From the NCBI RefSeq assembly GCF_963973895.1, contig NZ_CAXBBF010000001.1: 64,000 nucleotides of DNA; one strand, given 5' to 3'. The position numbers were made by a program, and so were the translations under genes. Source of the DNA: Porticoccus sp950063125. GTDB lineage: Bacteria > Pseudomonadota > Gammaproteobacteria > Pseudomonadales > Porticoccaceae. This document shows positions 16,845-26,300 of this stretch, piece by piece. The notes under the pieces are model-generated. The model was given only the letters and a program-made list of their open reading frames with translations. It was not told where the DNA came from and searched no databases. Positions within the stretch are counted from its first letter, which is position 1. Each line of letters starts with the position of its first letter.

Positions 16845-19800
16845 AGCTTCTCGAGCAGGCGATCAGTCGCGCCAGAGCCACCGTATCCATTCTGCTGTTT
16901 GTATTGATTGCCGGCGTGGTCGCCCGTTACCTGATCAGTGTTGACCTGAATCCCGATGTGACCGTGCCGGTGGTGATGGTGACGGTGACGCATCAGGGTA
17001 TTTCCCCGGAGGATGCTAACCGCCTGCTGGTCAAGCCGATGGAAATCGAATTGAAATCACTGGACGGGGTGGAAGAACTCACCACCCGTGCCCAGGAAGG
17101 CTCGGCTTTTGCAGTTGTGGAATTTGAGATCGATATTGATATCAGTGCCGCACTGGCGGATGTGCGTGAGGCGGTGAACCGCGCCAAGGCGGAATTCCCC
17201 AATGATACGGATGAGCCGATCGTCAACGAGTTGTCGGCATCCCCCGAGCCGACCCTGGTGATTGCCTTTTCCGGTGAACAGCTTACCGAACGCGAGTTGT
17301 TTCATATTGTCCGCGATTTGCGGCTGGAAATAGAATCCCTGCCGGAAATTCTACAGGCGAATCTGTCGGGTGATCGCGAGGAGGTGGTTGAAGTCCTGCT
17401 GAACCCCTCCGCCCTCGAACACTACAACATCACGGCCGATGAACTGTTGAAAACCGTGGCGGCCAATAACCTGCTGGTTCCCAGTGGCGAGTACGACACG
17501 GCCAGTGGCCGTTTCGGGGTCAAGGTTCCGGGCCTTATCGAGGGGCGTGAAGACCTGATGGGCCTGCCGGTGAAGTCCAACGCCGAGGGGGTGGTGACGC
17601 TGGCGGATGTGGCAGATGTTCGCCGTACCTTTAAGGATCCCACCACCTTCAGCCATATCAATGGTCGGCAGGCCATGGCCATTGAGGTGTTTAAACGCAA
17701 CCAGGCCAATGCCATCAAGTCTGTCGCCTCGGTCAAGGCCCTGGTAGAAGGTTCTGCCGATACCCTGCCTCGGGGCGTCCAGATCGACTATATTTTTGAC
17801 GCGTCTGATTTCGCCCTGCAAATGGTCAATGAGTTGCAGGGCAACATTCTCACCGCTGTTGCTCTGGTGATGGTGGTGGTGGTGTCCGCACTGGGTTTGC
17901 GCTCCGGGTTGCTGGTGAGCCTCGGGATTCCCTTTTCGCTGTTTGGTGCAACGATTGTTGTTTACCTGCTCGGCTACAGTTTTAACTTCATGGTGATTTT
18001 CGGTCTGTTGCTGGCACTGGGGATGCTGATTGATGGGGCCATTGTGGTGGTGGAATACGCCGACCAGAAAACCCTCTCGGGTATGTCGCTGCGCGATGCC
18101 TATGTGACAGCAGTACGCCGTATGTTTATGCCGGTGGTCGCTTCGACGGCAACGACGCTGGCCGTTTTTTTACCGCTCATGCTCTGGCCGGGGGTGGTGG
18201 GAGAATTTATGTCCTACCTGCCGGTGACAGTTTTTGCGGTGCTCAGTTGGTCACTATTGTATGCCCTGTTATTCGTGCCGGTACTGGGTGTGCTGTTTGG
18301 CCGAAAAAAAGATCAGTTGGCCCCGGCAACCGACGCCCCGGTCAGGGGAAGTGCTTATCTTGGTAAGCTTGGTGCTGCCTACGGCAAGTTTATTGGCTGG
18401 GCTCTGGCGCAGCCGGTATTGACGATTGCTTCGGTGCTACTGTTGTTGGTGACGATTTTTGTGCTCTACGGCACGTTTGGTCGTGGGGTGGACTTTTTTG
18501 TGGAGACCGAAGACCGTTACGGGATTGTGTCTGTGCAGGCCCAGGGCAATTTGACCATAGCTGATATGGCGCGACTGTCCCGGGAAGTCGAACTCCGGGT
18601 AATGGCAGTACCCCATGTAAAAACCGTGTACGCGGCGAGCCGGGGTAGCAGCATTGGCGGTAACCTCGAACGGGCCAAAGACCAGATCAGTAATATCCTG
18701 GTGGAGTTGGGGCGGGCCAGTGATCGCGACCGCACCAGCCGTGAGGTCTATGCCGATGTTCGTCGCGCCGTGTCCGGTATGGCGGGTATTGATGTGACGG
18801 TTAACCCGGTTCAGGGTGGTCCGCCGGTGGGTAAGGATATCCAGTTGCAGCTCTCTTCCGGAAATCGTCAGATCATGCGCGAGGAGGCCCGCCGGATTCG
18901 CTATTACCTGGAAAAACAGATGACCGGCTTGCGGGATATCGAGGATACCCTGCCTTTGCCCGGCATTGAGTGGGAGCTGGTGGTTGACCGCGCTGAATCG
19001 GCAATGCTGGGCGTCGATACCCTGCAGGTGGGCAATATGGTGCAGTTGGTGACTAATGGCATCAAGATCGGTGAGTTCCGGCCCGATGATGCGGAGGAAG
19101 AAGTGGAAATCAGGGTGCGGTATCCGGCGGCGGACCGCGGTCTATTTGCTCTGGATGAATTGCGGGTTACAACGCTTTCCGGAGCCGTGCCGGTCAGCAC
19201 CTTTGTTGAACGCAAGCCCCGTCCCCGGCTGGACAGCATCCAGCGGATCGACCGGAGTGATGTGTTATTTGTGAAGGCCAATGCCGAAGATGGCGTGTTG
19301 CCGGATGACAAGGTGAAGGAAATCGCCGCCTGGCTGGAAACCGCCGACATCAATCCTGCCGTGAAAATCGCTTTTCGGGGCGCCAATGAAGAGCAGGAAG
19401 ATTCCATCGCATTTCTCGGAGTGGCTTTCCTGATGGCGCTGTTTCTGATGCTGATTCTGATGGTCATGCAGTTCAACAGTTTCTACCAGGCGTTCCTGAT
19501 TCTGTCGGCCGTGGTGATGTCCACGGCCGGTGTCTTGCTGGGTTTGCTGGTGATGCAACAGCCGCTGAGTGTCTTGATGTCGGGTATCGGCATCGTGGCG
19601 CTCGCCGGTATTGTGGTGAACAACAATATTGTGCTGATTGATACTTACAATCATCTGCGGCGGGAGGATAGTCATCTGAGCGCGCTGGATGCCGCTGTGT
19701 CGGCCGCCATTACCCGGCTTCGTCCGGTGCTGTTGACCACGGTCACAACAGCGGTGGGATTGCTGCCATTGGCCTGTAGTGTCAGTCTGGACTTTATTCA

Positions 19801-19990
19801 CCGACAGATTGAGGTGAACGGTGAGCTCGCTTCATGGTGGCAGCAATTGGCCGCCGCGATCGTCAATGGCCTGCTGTTCTCGACGATTTTGACACTGGTG
19901 TTCACCCCGGCCATGCTGGTATTGCCCGAGTTTTTGCGGGCGCGTGTTATGCCTCGGTTGTCCGGCGTGCCAACTCAGCAGTCTGATTGA
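16841..19990 (+). CDS. RND efflux transporter permease
   Basis: A 1049-aa inner-membrane proton-driven efflux pump of the AcrB/MexB superfamily, with the usual two repeats of membrane segment, large periplasmic loop and five membrane segments. TM4 reads LALGMLIDGAIVVVEYAD near residues 392-409: the first acidic residue of the proton relay is kept, while the second Asp of AcrB is Gly. The GIVVNNNIVLIDTYN motif of TM10 is present. Translationally coupled to the adaptor (ATGA overlap). The substrate is not evident; the sequence is of the general HAE type rather than the heavy-metal type. Confidence 0.93.
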   Translation: MKLLEQAISRARATVSILLFVLIAGVVARYLISVDLNPDVTVPVVMVTVTHQGISPEDANRLLVKPMEIELKSLDGVEELTTRAQEGSAFAVVEFEIDIDISAALADVREAVNRAKAEFPNDTDEPIVNELSASPEPTLVIAFSGEQLTERELFHIVRDLRLEIESLPEILQANLSGDREEVVEVLLNPSALEHYNITADELLKTVAANNLLVPSGEYDTASGRFGVKVPGLIEGREDLMGLPVKSNAEGVVTLADVADVRRTFKDPTTFSHINGRQAMAIEVFKRNQANAIKSVASVKALVEGSADTLPRGVQIDYIFDASDFALQMVNELQGNILTAVALVMVVVVSALGLRSGLLVSLGIPFSLFGATIVVYLLGYSFNFMVIFGLLLALGMLIDGAIVVVEYADQKTLSGMSLRDAYVTAVRRMFMPVVASTATTLAVFLPLMLWPGVVGEFMSYLPVTVFAVLSWSLLYALLFVPVLGVLFGRKKDQLAPATDAPVRGSAYLGKLGAAYGKFIGWALAQPVLTIASVLLLLVTIFVLYGTFGRGVDFFVETEDRYGIVSVQAQGNLTIADMARLSREVELRVMAVPHVKTVYAASRGSSIGGNLERAKDQISNILVELGRASDRDRTSREVYADVRRAVSGMAGIDVTVNPVQGGPPVGKDIQLQLSSGNRQIMREEARRIRYYLEKQMTGLRDIEDTLPLPGIEWELVVDRAESAMLGVDTLQVGNMVQLVTNGIKIGEFRPDDAEEEVEIRVRYPAADRGLFALDELRVTTLSGAVPVSTFVERKPRPRLDSIQRIDRSDVLFVKANAEDGVLPDDKVKEIAAWLETADINPAVKIAFRGANEEQEDSIAFLGVAFLMALFLMLILMVMQFNSFYQAFLILSAVVMSTAGVLLGLLVMQQPLSVLMSGIGIVALAGIVVNNNIVLIDTYNHLRREDSHLSALDAAVSAAITRLRPVLLTTVTTAVGLLPLACSVSLDFIHRQIEVNGELASWWQQLAAAIVNGLLFSTILTLVFTPAMLVLPEFLRARVMPRLSGVPTQQSD

Positions 19991-20004
19991 TGGTGGTCGA
20001 TCCT

Positions 20005-20346
20005 ATGAAAAAGCTTTTTTCCCTGTTTTTTTACAGTTGGAGCACGGTGGCCTTTCTGGTCTCTGTGGTGGCCTTGCTTGTCCACCGGGACTTCGTCTGG
20101 CTGGGGGTTTTGCTGTCATCCGGTGCACCCCTTCTGAATGGTATCCGCCCCTACGATAACGGCTATTCGATCAACCGAAAATTGCGCCAGCCTTTGGTCT
20201 CCCTGTTCGTCATGTCGGGGGTGGCCTGGGTGTTGTTGACTGTTGCCGGGGGGGCATGGCCACTGTGGTTGGTGCTGGGCGTTCTGGGCGGTTTTCTGCT
20301 CAATACCTACTGGGCCAGTGTCGACGACAATGAGCTTCGGGATTGA
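20005..20346 (+). CDS. Uncharacterised small membrane protein
   Basis: A 113-aa protein with about three membrane segments (roughly residues 10-32, 62-80 and 84-102). I do not recognise the family. It directly follows the RND permease gene and precedes the UDG-like gene by three bases, so it is probably co-transcribed with both. The start at ATG 20005 (MKKLFSLFF) is preferred; ATG 19990 is in frame. Function unknown. Confidence 0.7.
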   Translation: MKKLFSLFFYSWSTVAFLVSVVALLVHRDFVWLGVLLSSGAPLLNGIRPYDNGYSINRKLRQPLVSLFVMSGVAWVLLTVAGGAWPLWLVLGVLGGFLLNTYWASVDDNELRD

Positions 20347-20349
20347 TCC

Positions 20350-20961
20350 GTGAGTCATGTCGCCGGAGACGATGCTGCCTTGATGCTTCGCGATCTGCTG
20401 GCCGAGGTGCGGTCCTGTACCCTGTGCAGGGATTTGCCACTGGGGCCGAGGCCGGTGTTGCGTGCAGAGTCGACGGCCCAGATCCTGGTAATTGGCCAGG
20501 CGCCGGGTACCCGGGTGCATGCCAGTGGTATTCCCTGGGATGATCCCAGTGGCGACCGGTTGCGTCAGTGGCTCGGGGTCAGCAAAGCACAGTTTTACGA
20601 CGCGGGATTTTTTGCGATTATGCCGATGGGCTTTTGCTATCCGGGACGGGGGAAGTCTGGTGATTTGCCACCCAGGACAGAATGTGCGCCCACCTGGCAT
20701 GAGGCGATACTGACCCGGTTGCCGAGGATATCCCTGACCCTGTTGATCGGCCAATATGCCCAGCGCTATTATCTCAAGGAGACTCAACACCGGACGCTCA
20801 CTGAACGGGTCCACCACTGGCGGGATTATCTACCTGGTACTATGCCTCTGGTCCATCCTTCGCCTCGCAATCGATATTGGCTGGCCCAAAATCCATGGTT
20901 TGAGGCTGAACTGGTACCCTGCTTGAAACAAGAGATTGCAGTGAGACTTCAACACACGTGA
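20350..20961 (+). CDS. Uracil-DNA glycosylase superfamily protein
   Basis: A 203-aa protein of the UDG superfamily, which removes uracil or related bases from DNA. Motif A appears as VIGQAPGTRVHASGIPWDD at about residues 47-65 and motif B as VHPSPRNRYW near 167-176. Four cysteines (about 23, 26, 96 and 112) resemble those that bind an iron-sulfur cluster in family 4/5 enzymes, though spacing differs. It starts at GTG 20350, three bases after the previous stop. Whether it is an active glycosylase is not certain; many close relatives are uncharacterised. Confidence 0.82.
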   Translation: MSHVAGDDAALMLRDLLAEVRSCTLCRDLPLGPRPVLRAESTAQILVIGQAPGTRVHASGIPWDDPSGDRLRQWLGVSKAQFYDAGFFAIMPMGFCYPGRGKSGDLPPRTECAPTWHEAILTRLPRISLTLLIGQYAQRYYLKETQHRTLTERVHHWRDYLPGTMPLVHPSPRNRYWLAQNPWFEAELVPCLKQEIAVRLQHT

Positions 20962-21026
20962 AACGCTGTTTGCCGATTGAGCCATTTTAGTGGTCTGTTG
21001 CGCCACACCGATATCAGGGAATAGAC

Positions 21027-22394
21027 ATGAGTAACCAGTTTCTCGACCGATCAAATTTTATTCGTGTGCCGGTTAGCGGTTTGAAGCTGGGTATGCTGGT
21101 GACTGAGTTGGATCGACCCTGGCTGGAAACACCATTTTTGCTGCAGGGTTTTGTGATACGCCACCCCTCTGAAATTCGCAAACTGCAGGAATACTGTGAT
21201 TACGTGTTTGTGGAAAAGGAGGGCCGCCTTTGGGGGGAAAAGAAAGACCCATTCAGAGCCAGTTTCGGGCGTTCAAAACGTAATGCTACCAGTTCAGGTG
21301 GCAATGCCCTGCACAAAAGAGCACGTGTTGATAATGGCAGCGCTTCGCTTATTCAGTCAATGCATTCCCGGCCGGAATACCCGGCGCAGAACACGGTGGA
21401 GAATGAACACCCTGTGGCACGCAGAGCCTATGAAGCGGCTCATAGCCAGGTGGAAAATCTGCTGGAGCAGGCCAGACTTGGCAATGTTCTGGATACGCAG
21501 GGAGCCAAGGATGTGGTAGGTAATTGCATTGACAGTATCCTGCGTAATCCCAGTGCGCTGTTATGGATGGTAAAAATCAAGCACATGGATTACTACACCA
21601 TGGAGCACTGTCTGAATGTCTGTATCCTTGCCATCGCGTTTGGTCGTCATCTCCGGCTACCCGAAAATGAGCTGATCAATCTTGGGGTTGGTGGTCTGTT
21701 GCACGATGTGGGCAAGATGCAGATACCGGACGAGGTTCTCAATAAGCCAGGCAAGCTGACTGAAGAAGAGTTTGTCTTGATGAAGACTCATCCTGAGGAA
21801 GGGCGGAAACTGCTGATGAAGTCTCAGGGTAGTCTCAGTTCTGCTATTGATGTAGCCATCAATCACCATGAGCGAATGGACGGTAAGGGCTACCCTCGCG
21901 GACTGTTTGCCCACGAGCTGTCCAGTTATGCCCGTATCATTGCCATCGTGGATGCTTTTGATGCCATGACTAGTGAGCGTTGTTACGACAAAGCCCGGTC
22001 TACTCTGGAGTCGCTGAAGGAGATTTATCGGCATCGTGGCACTCATTTTGATGAGGCCTTGGCGCTGGAATTTATTCAGCTGATGGGACCCTACCCACCG
22101 GGCACGATTGTGGAATTAGGTAATGGCTATGTCGGCATTGTGCTCTCTTCACAAACCAAAAAACGCCACTTGCCCAACGTCAAGTTGGTACTCGACAATA
22201 ATAAACAGCCTATTTTTGAGGAATTTATAGATCTGCTGGATGTGGAGCGCGGTACGGTACCCCGTGAATGGCTGATTCATCGGGTGTTAAAAGACGGTGA
22301 ACATGGCGTGTTCCTGAAAGACTATCCGGTGAAAACGGCTGAAGCCAACAGTCACGCTTCCGAAAATCCTGGGTTCCAGGGCGATCAGGATTGA
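21027..22394 (+). CDS. HD-GYP domain cyclic-di-GMP phosphodiesterase
   Basis: A 455-aa cytoplasmic protein. The N-terminal part (about 10-75) matches the DUF3391 domain often paired with HD-GYP. The HD-GYP domain carries HDVGK at 226-230 and HHERMDGKGYPRG at 280-292, so both the metal-binding HD and the GYP motif are intact, predicting hydrolysis of cyclic di-GMP. A loop rich in Lys, Ser and Asn (75-125) links the two. It is a single gene convergent with greB. The window also holds a GGDEF synthase and PilZ receptors near the flagellar genes. Confidence 0.93.
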   Translation: MSNQFLDRSNFIRVPVSGLKLGMLVTELDRPWLETPFLLQGFVIRHPSEIRKLQEYCDYVFVEKEGRLWGEKKDPFRASFGRSKRNATSSGGNALHKRARVDNGSASLIQSMHSRPEYPAQNTVENEHPVARRAYEAAHSQVENLLEQARLGNVLDTQGAKDVVGNCIDSILRNPSALLWMVKIKHMDYYTMEHCLNVCILAIAFGRHLRLPENELINLGVGGLLHDVGKMQIPDEVLNKPGKLTEEEFVLMKTHPEEGRKLLMKSQGSLSSAIDVAINHHERMDGKGYPRGLFAHELSSYARIIAIVDAFDAMTSERCYDKARSTLESLKEIYRHRGTHFDEALALEFIQLMGPYPPGTIVELGNGYVGIVLSSQTKKRHLPNVKLVLDNNKQPIFEEFIDLLDVERGTVPREWLIHRVLKDGEHGVFLKDYPVKTAEANSHASENPGFQGDQD

Positions 22395-22447
22395 TCGCAA
22401 CAGTTGGAGGGTCAGGGAAATATTTCCAGAGGCACGGCCTGTGCCAA

Positions 22448-22981
22448 TCAATCCACAGCCGGGTTTTCCCGGTTGCCGACGCGGGGTGTGTAACAGATTT
22501 CACTGATCAGCCACTGGGCCGTGGTGCCCATGATGGCCAGAGATATCTCATCATCGAGGCGCTTGCCTAGGAGTTGTCGTCCCAGTGGTGAATCAATGCT
22601 GATTTTATGTTGTGCGGGATCAATTTCATCGGCGCCCACCAGCCTGAAGCAATGTTGGTTCCCGTGCACATCTTCGAGGGTGACCCAGGCGCCGAAATAA
22701 ATCCTGTCGCGGTCCTCGGGTTGTCGGTCCACGACGGTGAGTTCATCGAGCCGCATGCTCAGATAGCGTACCCGCCGGTCTATTTCCCGAAGTCGTTTTT
22801 TGCCGTAAATGTAATCGCCATTCTCCGAGCGGTCGCCATTTTTGGCGGCCTCATGGACGGCGGCCGTGACCACAGGGCGTTCCACTTTCCAAAGCTGGTG
22901 CAGTTCTTCCCGCAATGCCCGAGCGCCTTCCGGTGTGATATAGGGTGCGCTTCTGGCGACGGGTGGCCGGTATCTGCCCAT
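22448..22981 (-). CDS. greB: Transcription elongation factor GreB
   Basis: GreB rescues backtracked RNA polymerase by stimulating transcript cleavage. The coiled-coil tip motif is visible in DRSENGDYIYGKKRLREIDRR (about residues 49-69) and the C-terminal FKBP-like domain in DEIDPAQHKISIDSPLGRQLLG (about 118-139). At 177 aa it is longer than E. coli GreB (158) because of extra residues at both ends. It starts 11 bases after the S9 peptidase stop and is the last gene of a five-gene minus-strand operon. A second, short GreA/GreB-C-type protein is encoded at 46814-47206. Confidence 0.95.
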   Translation of the reverse strand: MGRYRPPVARSAPYITPEGARALREELHQLWKVERPVVTAAVHEAAKNGDRSENGDYIYGKKRLREIDRRVRYLSMRLDELTVVDRQPEDRDRIYFGAWVTLEDVHGNQHCFRLVGADEIDPAQHKISIDSPLGRQLLGKRLDDEISLAIMGTTAQWLISEICYTPRVGNRENPAVD

Positions 22982-22992
22982 GGGTTAGCGGT

Positions 22993-24951
22993 CTATTCCT
23001 GAAGATTGTGTATGGAAATGGCTGGCAGTTCATCCGCGGGGATAAAGTCGAAAACCTTGCCGTAAAAATACAGCTCCGCCTCAAGTGCCTGGCGAATTGT
23101 CTCCGCCTTTCTGAAACCATGGCCCTCGTCGGCAAAGGGCAGGTAGGCCACGGGCAGGTGTTTTTCTTTCAGAGCGTTGACCATGGTCAACGCTTGCTCC
23201 GGTGGTACCACCCGGTCGTCCAGCCCTTGGAAAAAGATCACCGGGCAATGGAACTTCTCGGCGTGGTAAAGCGGGGAGCGGTCACGATAGATGGACTGTT
23301 TTTCCGGATAGGGACCCACCAGACGGTCGAGGTAGCGGGACTCGAATTTATGGGTATCGCGGGCCAGTGTTTCGAGGTCGCCAATACCATACAGGCAGGC
23401 CCCCGCCTTGAACAGATTCCGGAAACACAGTGCGGTCAGCACCGTATAGCCGCCGGCACTGCTGCCCCGGATAGCAACTTTTTGTGGATCGACCTTTTGC
23501 TGTTCGATCAGGTAGCGAGCACCTGCGGTCACATCTTCCACATCGACGATACCCCATTGGCCCTGGAGTTGTTGCCGGTATCGACGTCCATAACCGGTGC
23601 TGCCCCGGTAATTTACATCTAGTACGGCAAAGCCCCGGCTGGTCCAGTACTGGATTTTCAGGTTGAGGGCGGAACCGGTCGCCCCGGTTGGACCGCCATG
23701 GCAGACGACGATAAGCGGTGGCGGGCTGTTGGCCGGACCTTTGAACCCGGGGTTGGCCGGTGGGTAAAAGAATCCGTGGGCGATGTCTCTCCCGCTGGTT
23801 GGAAAGCTGACCGATTGGGGGTTGGCCAGATAACCCGATTGAATGGCCGGTGAACTGCTCCTGGTCAATACACTGAGCTGGCCTGGTTGGGTATCCCTCT
23901 CGCCGATATCCAATTGTGCCAGCTCTGCTCCCCGGGTGGCGGATGCCCCCACCAGCCATGCGCGATTGCCCTCACAATAGAGGTCTGAGATCTGGGTGTA
24001 GTCGGTTGAAACCGGCTGCAGTGTCTGGCTGCCGGGCGGTAACATGGCCAGTTGCCAGCTCCCCTGCTGTGTATAACTGCAGACCAGTGTCCCGTCGTCG
24101 CAGAAACCGTAGTTGGACATGCCCAATACCCAGAGCGGGGTCGCGAACTCGGCCGCCATCGGCAACAGGGCCGAGATCTGATCGCTATCGGGATCCCAGC
24201 GGTACAGGTTCCACCAGTTGTCGCGGTCGGAGATAAAACACAATCGGTTATCCGGAGCCCAGCAGGGCTGTACAATCGATTCATGGCCGTTTCCGGCAAG
24301 CAGACGTGGCTCGACAGGGTGGCCGTCGGCGTCCAGTTCTGCCAGCCAGAGCTGGGTGTTGTCCCAGGGTAAGTCCGGATGATTCCAGCTGATCCAGCAC
24401 AACTGCTCGTTGTGCTTGTCGAGCCTTGGATAAGCGTAAAAGTCCGCGCCTTCACAGAGCCGTTGAATGGCCATTGACCGGTCCAGTGGCACCGAGACCA
24501 GAAGATTTTCCGGCTCACCCGGTTGTGCGTGGTTTTCTGCCACGCAAATCAGCCGCTGGTGTTTGCGATCCAGACAAAAATCAGCAAACCGGTAGTCACT
24601 TTCGGGGGTGAGTGGGCGCGGGATCGCATCGGGCACACTCAGGTCCTGAGCGTAGAGACGCTGATCGTCCTGAAGGCAGAAGTAAAGCATATCGTCAGCC
24701 ACCAGGTAGGGAGTGCCACCGTATTCGTGTACCTTACTGCGGGCGCTGAGGGGTGCCTTCAGAACATCCTTGATATTACCCTGCGGGTCTTTTTGTACAA
24801 TGACCGATCGACCGTTTTCCCACGGGCGGGACTCCAGCCAGTAAAGATTGCCGCGATCGACTCGAGGCCAGGCGTACCCGGGCACAGTGCTGGTGAGCAA
24901 CGCGGGGACAATGGGCGATGTCCAGCTGCCGTATGGTGCGGTTACCGACAT
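22993..24951 (-). CDS. S9 family peptidase (prolyl oligopeptidase-like)
   Basis: A 652-aa serine peptidase with an N-terminal beta-propeller (about 1-390) that filters short peptides and a C-terminal alpha/beta-hydrolase domain. The catalytic triad is readable: Ser498 in GSSAGGY, Asp579 in LDDRVVP and His611 in DEGHGF. The VCHGGPTGATG oxyanion-hole region lies near 416-426. No signal peptide is seen, so it is cytoplasmic. The gene starts three bases after the yciH stop. Acylaminoacyl-peptidase or dipeptidyl-peptidase activity is possible; the specificity is not readable. Confidence 0.92.
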   Translation of the reverse strand: MSVTAPYGSWTSPIVPALLTSTVPGYAWPRVDRGNLYWLESRPWENGRSVIVQKDPQGNIKDVLKAPLSARSKVHEYGGTPYLVADDMLYFCLQDDQRLYAQDLSVPDAIPRPLTPESDYRFADFCLDRKHQRLICVAENHAQPGEPENLLVSVPLDRSMAIQRLCEGADFYAYPRLDKHNEQLCWISWNHPDLPWDNTQLWLAELDADGHPVEPRLLAGNGHESIVQPCWAPDNRLCFISDRDNWWNLYRWDPDSDQISALLPMAAEFATPLWVLGMSNYGFCDDGTLVCSYTQQGSWQLAMLPPGSQTLQPVSTDYTQISDLYCEGNRAWLVGASATRGAELAQLDIGERDTQPGQLSVLTRSSSPAIQSGYLANPQSVSFPTSGRDIAHGFFYPPANPGFKGPANSPPPLIVVCHGGPTGATGSALNLKIQYWTSRGFAVLDVNYRGSTGYGRRYRQQLQGQWGIVDVEDVTAGARYLIEQQKVDPQKVAIRGSSAGGYTVLTALCFRNLFKAGACLYGIGDLETLARDTHKFESRYLDRLVGPYPEKQSIYRDRSPLYHAEKFHCPVIFFQGLDDRVVPPEQALTMVNALKEKHLPVAYLPFADEGHGFRKAETIRQALEAELYFYGKVFDFIPADELPAISIHNLQE

Positions 24952-24954
24952 CGG

Positions 24955-25278
24955 TCAGCCCCCGGCAAACTTAACGATATGACCCCGACTGACCAGCGTG
25001 TCGCGAATTTTTTCACGGTGGTCACCCTGAATTTCGATAATGCCATCTTTGATACAACCCCCGGTACCACAAAGTTCCTTGAGTTTTTTTGCCAGGGGCT
25101 TCAGTTCGCTATCGCTCATTTCGAGACCGCTGATGGTGGTTACGCCCTTGCCCTTTCGGCCGCTGGTTTCACGGCGTATCCGTACAATGCCATCACCGGC
25201 AGGTCTGGCCGGTGCAGCATTGCCGGACTTGATACGCCCGCGCTCCGTGGAATATACAAGACGAGATTCTTTGCTCAT
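24955..25278 (-). CDS. yciH: SUI1/YciH family translation factor
   Basis: A 107-aa protein of the eIF1/SUI1 fold. The core reads LKELCGTGGCIKDGIIEIQGDH near residues 66-87, which is the family's signature, after a basic linker. YciH in E. coli lowers initiation from aberrant start codons under stress. Full length for the bacterial family. It lies 21 bases downstream of the quinone oxidoreductase gene and three bases before the peptidase gene. Confidence 0.94.
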   Translation of the reverse strand: MSKESRLVYSTERGRIKSGNAAPARPAGDGIVRIRRETSGRKGKGVTTISGLEMSDSELKPLAKKLKELCGTGGCIKDGIIEIQGDHREKIRDTLVSRGHIVKFAGG

Positions 25279-25299
25279 GGTGACAGGGTTTTCCGGGTT

Positions 25300-26298
25300 T
25301 TAGTCCAGTGTGAGTACAATTTTGCCAATATGTTCGCTACTTTCCATCAGTTGATGGGCTTTGGCGGCCTGGGCCAGCGGGAAAGTTTCATTGATAACTG
25401 GCGCAATGGCACCATTTTCCAGCAATGGCCAGACCTTATCCAGTACAGACCTGGCAATAGCGGCTTTTTCCGATACAGGACGGGCCCGCAGCGTGGAGCC
25501 GGTCAGTACCAGTTGTTTCAGCATGACGGGCATCAGGTCCACTTCCACTCTGGAACCCTTGAGGAATGCGATTGACAGAATGCGTGCGCGAAATGCCGCG
25601 GCATGGATATTTCTGCCAATATAGTCACCGCCCACCATGTCGAGAATCACGTCTGCACCCGCGCCATCCGTGAGCGCTTTCACTTCCTCAACAAAATCCT
25701 GCTCCCGGTAGTTGATCGCGGACTCGGCACCGAGTTGCAGGCAATAGGCACATTTTTCGTCGCTGCCCGCTGTGGTGAATACGCGATGATCCAGCATATT
25801 CGCCAGCTGGATTGCAGTGGTTCCAACACCGCTACTGCCACCATGAACCAGAAGGGTTTCCCCTGGCTGCAGAGTATTTTGCTGGAACAGATTGCTCCAG
25901 ACCGTAAAGAATGTCTCCGGAATGGCCGCGGCCTGAATTAGGTTAAAGGGCGATGGAATCGGCAGGCAAAGGGTTTCATGGGCAATGGCATATTCGCTGT
26001 AACCGCCGCCATTGAGGAGTGCACACACCGATTGTCCCACCTGCCAGTTTGCTTCATTCCTGCCGACGGAAACAATTTCCCCGGCCACCTCCAGACCGGG
26101 AATATCTGAGGCCCCCCGTGGTGGTGGATATCGCCCCTGGCGTTGCAGCACATCAGGCCGGTTGACACCCGCAGCCCGGACACGAATCAACACCTCATTA
26201 TCACCAGGTATTGGCACAGGGCGGTGGGTAGCAGTGAGTACCTCCGCCGAACCGGGTTTACCGATTTCAATACATGCCATTTCCCGGGGTAATGTCAT
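25300..26298 (-). CDS. NAD(P)H:quinone oxidoreductase, zinc-independent MDR family
   Basis: A 332-aa medium-chain reductase. The N-terminal GroES-like part has AGVNRPDVLQRQGRYPPP (about 45-62) and the Rossmann fold has LVHGGSSGVGTTAIQLA (about 145-161), both typical of the quinone oxidoreductase (PIG3/QOR) group; the zinc ligands of alcohol dehydrogenases are absent. The start is ATG 26298, with GGAG six bases upstream; a long upstream open frame overlapping the APC gene is not real. It lies two bases after the APC permease stop and belongs to the same operon. Confidence 0.92.
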   Translation of the reverse strand: MTLPREMACIEIGKPGSAEVLTATHRPVPIPGDNEVLIRVRAAGVNRPDVLQRQGRYPPPRGASDIPGLEVAGEIVSVGRNEANWQVGQSVCALLNGGGYSEYAIAHETLCLPIPSPFNLIQAAAIPETFFTVWSNLFQQNTLQPGETLLVHGGSSGVGTTAIQLANMLDHRVFTTAGSDEKCAYCLQLGAESAINYREQDFVEEVKALTDGAGADVILDMVGGDYIGRNIHAAAFRARILSIAFLKGSRVEVDLMPVMLKQLVLTGSTLRARPVSEKAAIARSVLDKVWPLLENGAIAPVINETFPLAQAAKAHQLMESSEHIGKIVLTLD

Positions 26299-26300
26299 GA

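Noticed and set aside
24523..25575. Open frame of 350 codons on the plus strand
   Set aside because: Runs antisense across the S9 peptidase, yciH and oxidoreductase genes; not a gene.
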